Source: Bisporella sp. PMI_857 | Lineage: Eukaryota; Ascomycota; Leotiomycetes; Helotiales; Helotiaceae | Direction of reading: 5' to 3' | NCBI GenBank assembly: GCA_021307315.1 | Contig: JAJSPD010000267.1 | Coordinates: 1-11,277, forward strand | Length of the DNA: 11,277 nucleotides | In this document: in pieces, positions 9,081 to 11,277 of the stretch | Numbering within the stretch: position 1 is the first letter of the stretch | How the letters are laid out: the number at the start of each line of letters is the position of its first letter | Program-made: the position numbers and the translations under genes | The notes under the pieces: generated by a model | Told to the model about the DNA's origin: nothing | Seen by the model: the letters and a program-made list of their open reading frames with translations, nothing else | Databases searched by the model: none

Positions 9081-9178
9081 AGTTGGGGAGTGATCAATAC
9101 ATAGTTAACTAACCCTAACATTGCCAAGTGAGCTCGTCTTCAATCGGCAACTCTCCGTTTCGGCAACTCTCCAACATC

Positions 9179-10617
9179 ATGGCTCGCAAATTGAACGTTA
9201 CAATCGTTGGCGGCGGCATTTCCGGCCTGCTGGCTGCACGAGTCCTTCGTGAGAAACACAATGTCACCATCGTCGAGCGCTACGCTGGCAACCATGAGTT
9301 TGGTGCTGCAATCACGCTTGGTCCGACAGCCATCAACATCATCGAGTCCCTAGGCTTTGATCGCAAGCGCGGCGGGACCATGCCGGCGGAAAAGGTCCTT
9401 GTATGGAACAAAAAATTGGACAGCATCAGCGAAAACATCACCAAGAAGTACACGGCCAAGTTGAGCGGCGACTTCACATTCTCTTACCGCCGGGACGTCT
9501 GGGATGAGTTCCTTCGGCTCGCCACTTCGGATGACGTTCCTGGTGGTCCCGTAAAGGTTCTTTGGGAAAACAATGTGGTCAATGTTGATGTCGAGTCCGG
9601 GACAGTACACTTGGACGACGGCCAGAAGATCGAGAGTGATCTTGTCATAGGTATGCATCACCACTTGCTGGCATCGCGCCGAGTGCTGCAGCTGATACGC
9701 AATGTAAACGCACAGGTGCCGACGGCATTCGGTCCTTGATCAGGCCTCTGGTTCTTCAGCAGGAGGAATCTGTACACGCCCGGCCCTCTGGCTCATCCGC
9801 CTTCCGCTTCACAGTACCAGCCGAAGTGGTGCGCGAGATCCACTCGAAGCATGGCCGCTTAGGTGATCCTCTGGCGGCCAACATGAACTTGTACATGTCC
9901 GCGGATGAGACACAGCGCACCTGCGTGACTTACCCGTGTCGATCTGGCCAGCTGCTCAGCTGTGCTTTCGTCGTTCCCGACAAGTTGATCGCCAGAGAGA
10001 CGGTCGAATCGTGGGCGGCCGAAGCCGAGGAAGGCGAAATCCGACGGCTGTTTCACGACTTCCACCCGATGTTTTTGGACCTAGCAGAGTGAGTACGATG
10101 AAATATGGCAGAGCATTGAAAGTAACACAAGCTAAATCGCTTCAGTCGCGCGGAGAAACCACGTTGCTGGCGACTGCGCGACCAAGATCCGCTGCACACT
10201 TACACGCGAGGATGCACGATGCTGATCGGGGATGCTGCCCACGCCATGACTCCGCATCTGGGTCAGGGTGGCACGCAGGCAATCGAAGATGCCGCTGCGT
10301 TTGAATTGTTCAACGACCCGGATTACGACGCTTATACTGTGCCAGAGATCTTGAAGATGATGGACAGGGTTAGGAGGCAGCGTGCCTCGCAGATTCAAAC
10401 CTGGACCCGAGAGTTCCAGACTTGGAAGAAGAGGGCCTTGGAGGAGAAGTACACCTGGTACTGCTGGACGTATCCAGGCATCAAGGAGTGCTTGAAGCGA
10501 TTGGATGCCGGGCTTGAAATGATTGAACTGAAGCACTTTGACGATACGGATGCAAAGGAATCTCAGCAGCAGGCGCCGACCGCTGAAAGTGCCGTTATCC
10601 AGGAGGTCGTTTCATAG
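9179..10617 (+). CDS. FAD-dependent monooxygenase (salicylate hydroxylase-like), three exons
   Basis: This group A flavoprotein uses FAD, NAD(P)H and O2 to hydroxylate, or sometimes oxidatively cleave, an aromatic substrate. Exons are 9179-9650, 9716-10088 and 10146-10617, giving 438 residues, a normal length. The ATG at 9179 has A at -3 and G at +4 and starts MARKLNVTIVGGGISG. Visible motifs are the FAD Rossmann motif G11-x-G13-x-x-G16, with Glu33 ending the second strand (TIVER); a conserved Arg in the YRRDVWDEF segment; the DG motif GADGIRS around residue 158, formed only after splicing; and the GD motif GDAAHAMTPHLGQGG from residue 310. I see no signal peptide or membrane segment, so it is probably cytosolic. 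It is divergent from the polyketide synthase, so the released aromatic polyketide is the likely substrate. In cercosporin biosynthesis the FAD domain of CTB3 acts on a toralactone from CTB1, a possible parallel. The exact reaction is not determinable here. Confidence 0.92.
9651..9715 (+). other. Intron 1 of the monooxygenase
   Basis: The 65-base intron has donor GTATGC, a CTGAT branch-like site at 9692-9696 and acceptor CACAG. It joins in phase 1 and restores DLVIGADGIRS, the conserved DG motif of the family. Confidence 0.93.
10089..10145 (+). other. Intron 2 of the monooxygenase
   Basis: The 57-base intron has donor GTGAGT and acceptor TTCAG, with a weak CTAAA branch-like site near 10133-10137. 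It joins in phase 2, giving LADRAEKPRCWRL and then the expected DPLHTYTRG segment before the GD motif. Confidence 0.92.
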
Positions 10618-10760
10618 GTTCTCTCCACTTTCTACATACAGTCACATGACAAAAGTCTGTGTGCACGTCAGCGTGAGAATTGCGGTGCATAGAGCTCGGG
10701 GCCGTTTTTTTTTCGCATGCAGAGATGCCTGCAATACAAGGCTGAAAAAGGCAGCTAGGT
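10618..10760. other. 3' flank of the monooxygenase
   Basis: This is balanced-composition DNA after the TAG stop and presumably includes the 3' untranslated region. A nine-T run lies near 10705. I see no gene in it. Confidence 0.5.
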
Positions 10761-10764
10761 ATTT

Positions 10765-10949
10765 ACCGGTTGTTAACCGATAAGTTATTCATTGTACAAA
10801 ACAAGTAATTTAAAATATTAGTTTTATAAATCTTGTTAAAAAAAGCAATATTCGATTGTTAATAAATTTTTTAATTCGATTTAGTTTATTAATTTTATAT
10901 AAAATAAATATTAAACAAGTAATCGATTACTAACCGGTTAACAACCGGT
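10765..10949. repeat. 15-bp inverted repeat with AACCGGTT palindromes
   Basis: ACCGGTTGTTAACCG at 10765-10779 is the exact reverse complement of CGGTTAACAACCGGT at 10935-10949, enclosing about 155 bases of AT-rich DNA. The right arm overlaps two palindromes, TAACCGGTTA (10931-10940) and AACCGGTT (10943-10950). The arrangement could be the termini of a small non-autonomous element, but no target-site duplication is evident. Confidence 0.55.
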
Positions 10950-11118
10950 TAACAACTAATTGTTAACTTATTGTAAATAAAATAAAATAAAATAGTTAAA
11001 TACTAAAAAAATTTAAAATTTAATTGTTGTATTAATTAAATATTTGTTATTGCTTTACAATTTTTTGTGTATATATAAATTTTATATTTATATTTAACGT
11101 ATTGTGTATAATAAGTTA

Positions 11119-11140
11119 TTAACCGGTTAATAACAGGTTA
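11119..11140 (+). repeat. Third, mutated copy of the CCGGTTAA motif
   Basis: The perfect palindrome TTAACCGGTTAA (11119-11130) is followed by TAACAGGTTA. The stretch matches TAACCGGTTAACAACCGGTTA at 10931 with two changes, one of them C to T at a CpA, consistent with RIP of a repeated sequence. Confidence 0.5.
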
Positions 11141-11277
11141 TAAACTAATACAATTTTTTTTTAAAAAAAACTTAATACTATAACATTTAATAAATAACTT
11201 TTTATTTGTTTAACAAAAAATAACTAATTATTTATATATTATTATATAAATATATTAAAATAAAAATTTCGGTTTAT

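Larger units (their letters stand above)
8689..9178. promoter_or_regulatory. Divergent (bidirectional) promoter between polyketide synthase and monooxygenase
   Basis: The two start codons are 490 bases apart and point away from each other, so the whole stretch serves both genes. On the monooxygenase side there is CCAATATAAT at 9044-9053, a CCAAT box overlapping a TATA-like sequence. On the synthase side a TTATAGTA-like element lies on the minus strand near 8751-8760, about 65 bases before the ATG. A duplicated block, a TCGN5CGR site and a CGG(N7)CCG pair (9018-9030) also lie here. Shared regulation by a pathway Zn2Cys6 factor is inferred. Confidence 0.75.
10761..11277. other. AT-rich, gene-free right flank
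   Basis: Composition changes sharply at about 10760 to almost pure A and T. No coding frame or RNA gene is visible. Remaining G/C is mostly in ACCGGTT-type motifs. It is probably a decayed repeat, but unlike the left flank I find no protein signal to identify it. Confidence 0.65.

Noticed and set aside
9111..9120. AACCCTAACA resembling the fungal telomere repeat (CCCTAA)
   Set aside because: There is only about one unit, within a promoter, with no tandem repetition.
9128..9178. Extended N-terminus of the monooxygenase beginning at a GTG
   Set aside because: Nuclear fungal genes start at ATG. The ATG at 9179 has a good context and begins just before the FAD-binding strand, as usual.
1..11277. 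CRISPR arrays, tRNA or rRNA genes, bacterial operon signals
   Set aside because: None is visible. Introns and domain content are eukaryotic, and the only periodic arrays are the 23-base CCAATCA units (no spacers) and the Helitron repeats.

Overview
The window is nuclear DNA of a filamentous ascomycete (Pezizomycotina). The evidence is short spliceosomal introns of about 50-65 bases with GT..AG ends and CTRAY branch sites, a fungal-type non-reducing polyketide synthase, and AT-rich flanks that look mutated by RIP (repeat-induced point mutation). A Dothideomycete is my best guess, because the synthase resembles the aflatoxin/cercosporin group and the AT-rich and GC-balanced blocks alternate sharply. 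That placement is inference.

Layout. (1) Positions 1 to about 1740 are AT-rich and hold the decayed 5' part of a Helitron Rep/helicase gene on the minus strand. It has a CxxC..CxxC zinc-ribbon-like start, a run of degenerate tandem repeats, then a region resembling the DUF6570 domain that precedes the Rep domain in fungal Helitrons; it runs off the left edge. (2) At 1771-1911 a five-copy 23-base tandem array of CCAATCA boxes is bracketed by two CACGTGA motifs. (3) Positions 1912-2319 have no gene. (4) At 8688-2320 (minus strand) lies a complete, apparently functional non-reducing polyketide synthase of four exons and about 2,070 residues, with order SAT-KS-MAT-PT-ACP-TE. (5) Positions 8689-9178 form a 490-base divergent promoter with a duplicated block of about 70 bases and one AflR-type TCGN5CGR site. 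(6) At 9179-10617 (plus strand) lies a complete three-exon FAD-dependent monooxygenase of 438 residues. (7) From about 10760 to the right edge the sequence is again very AT-rich, with no gene and a recurring ACCGGTT/AACCGGT motif, including a 15-base inverted repeat.

How the genes work together. The synthase should build and cyclise an aromatic polyketide from an acyl starter and malonyl-CoA and release it through its thioesterase. The divergently transcribed flavin monooxygenase is placed to hydroxylate or oxidatively open that aromatic product. The shared promoter suggests co-regulation. The pair forms a small biosynthetic island between repeat-rich, RIP-affected blocks. The exact product cannot be read from the sequence. 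A naphthopyrone or nor-toralactone-like route, as in cercosporin biosynthesis, is a reasonable but untested hypothesis.
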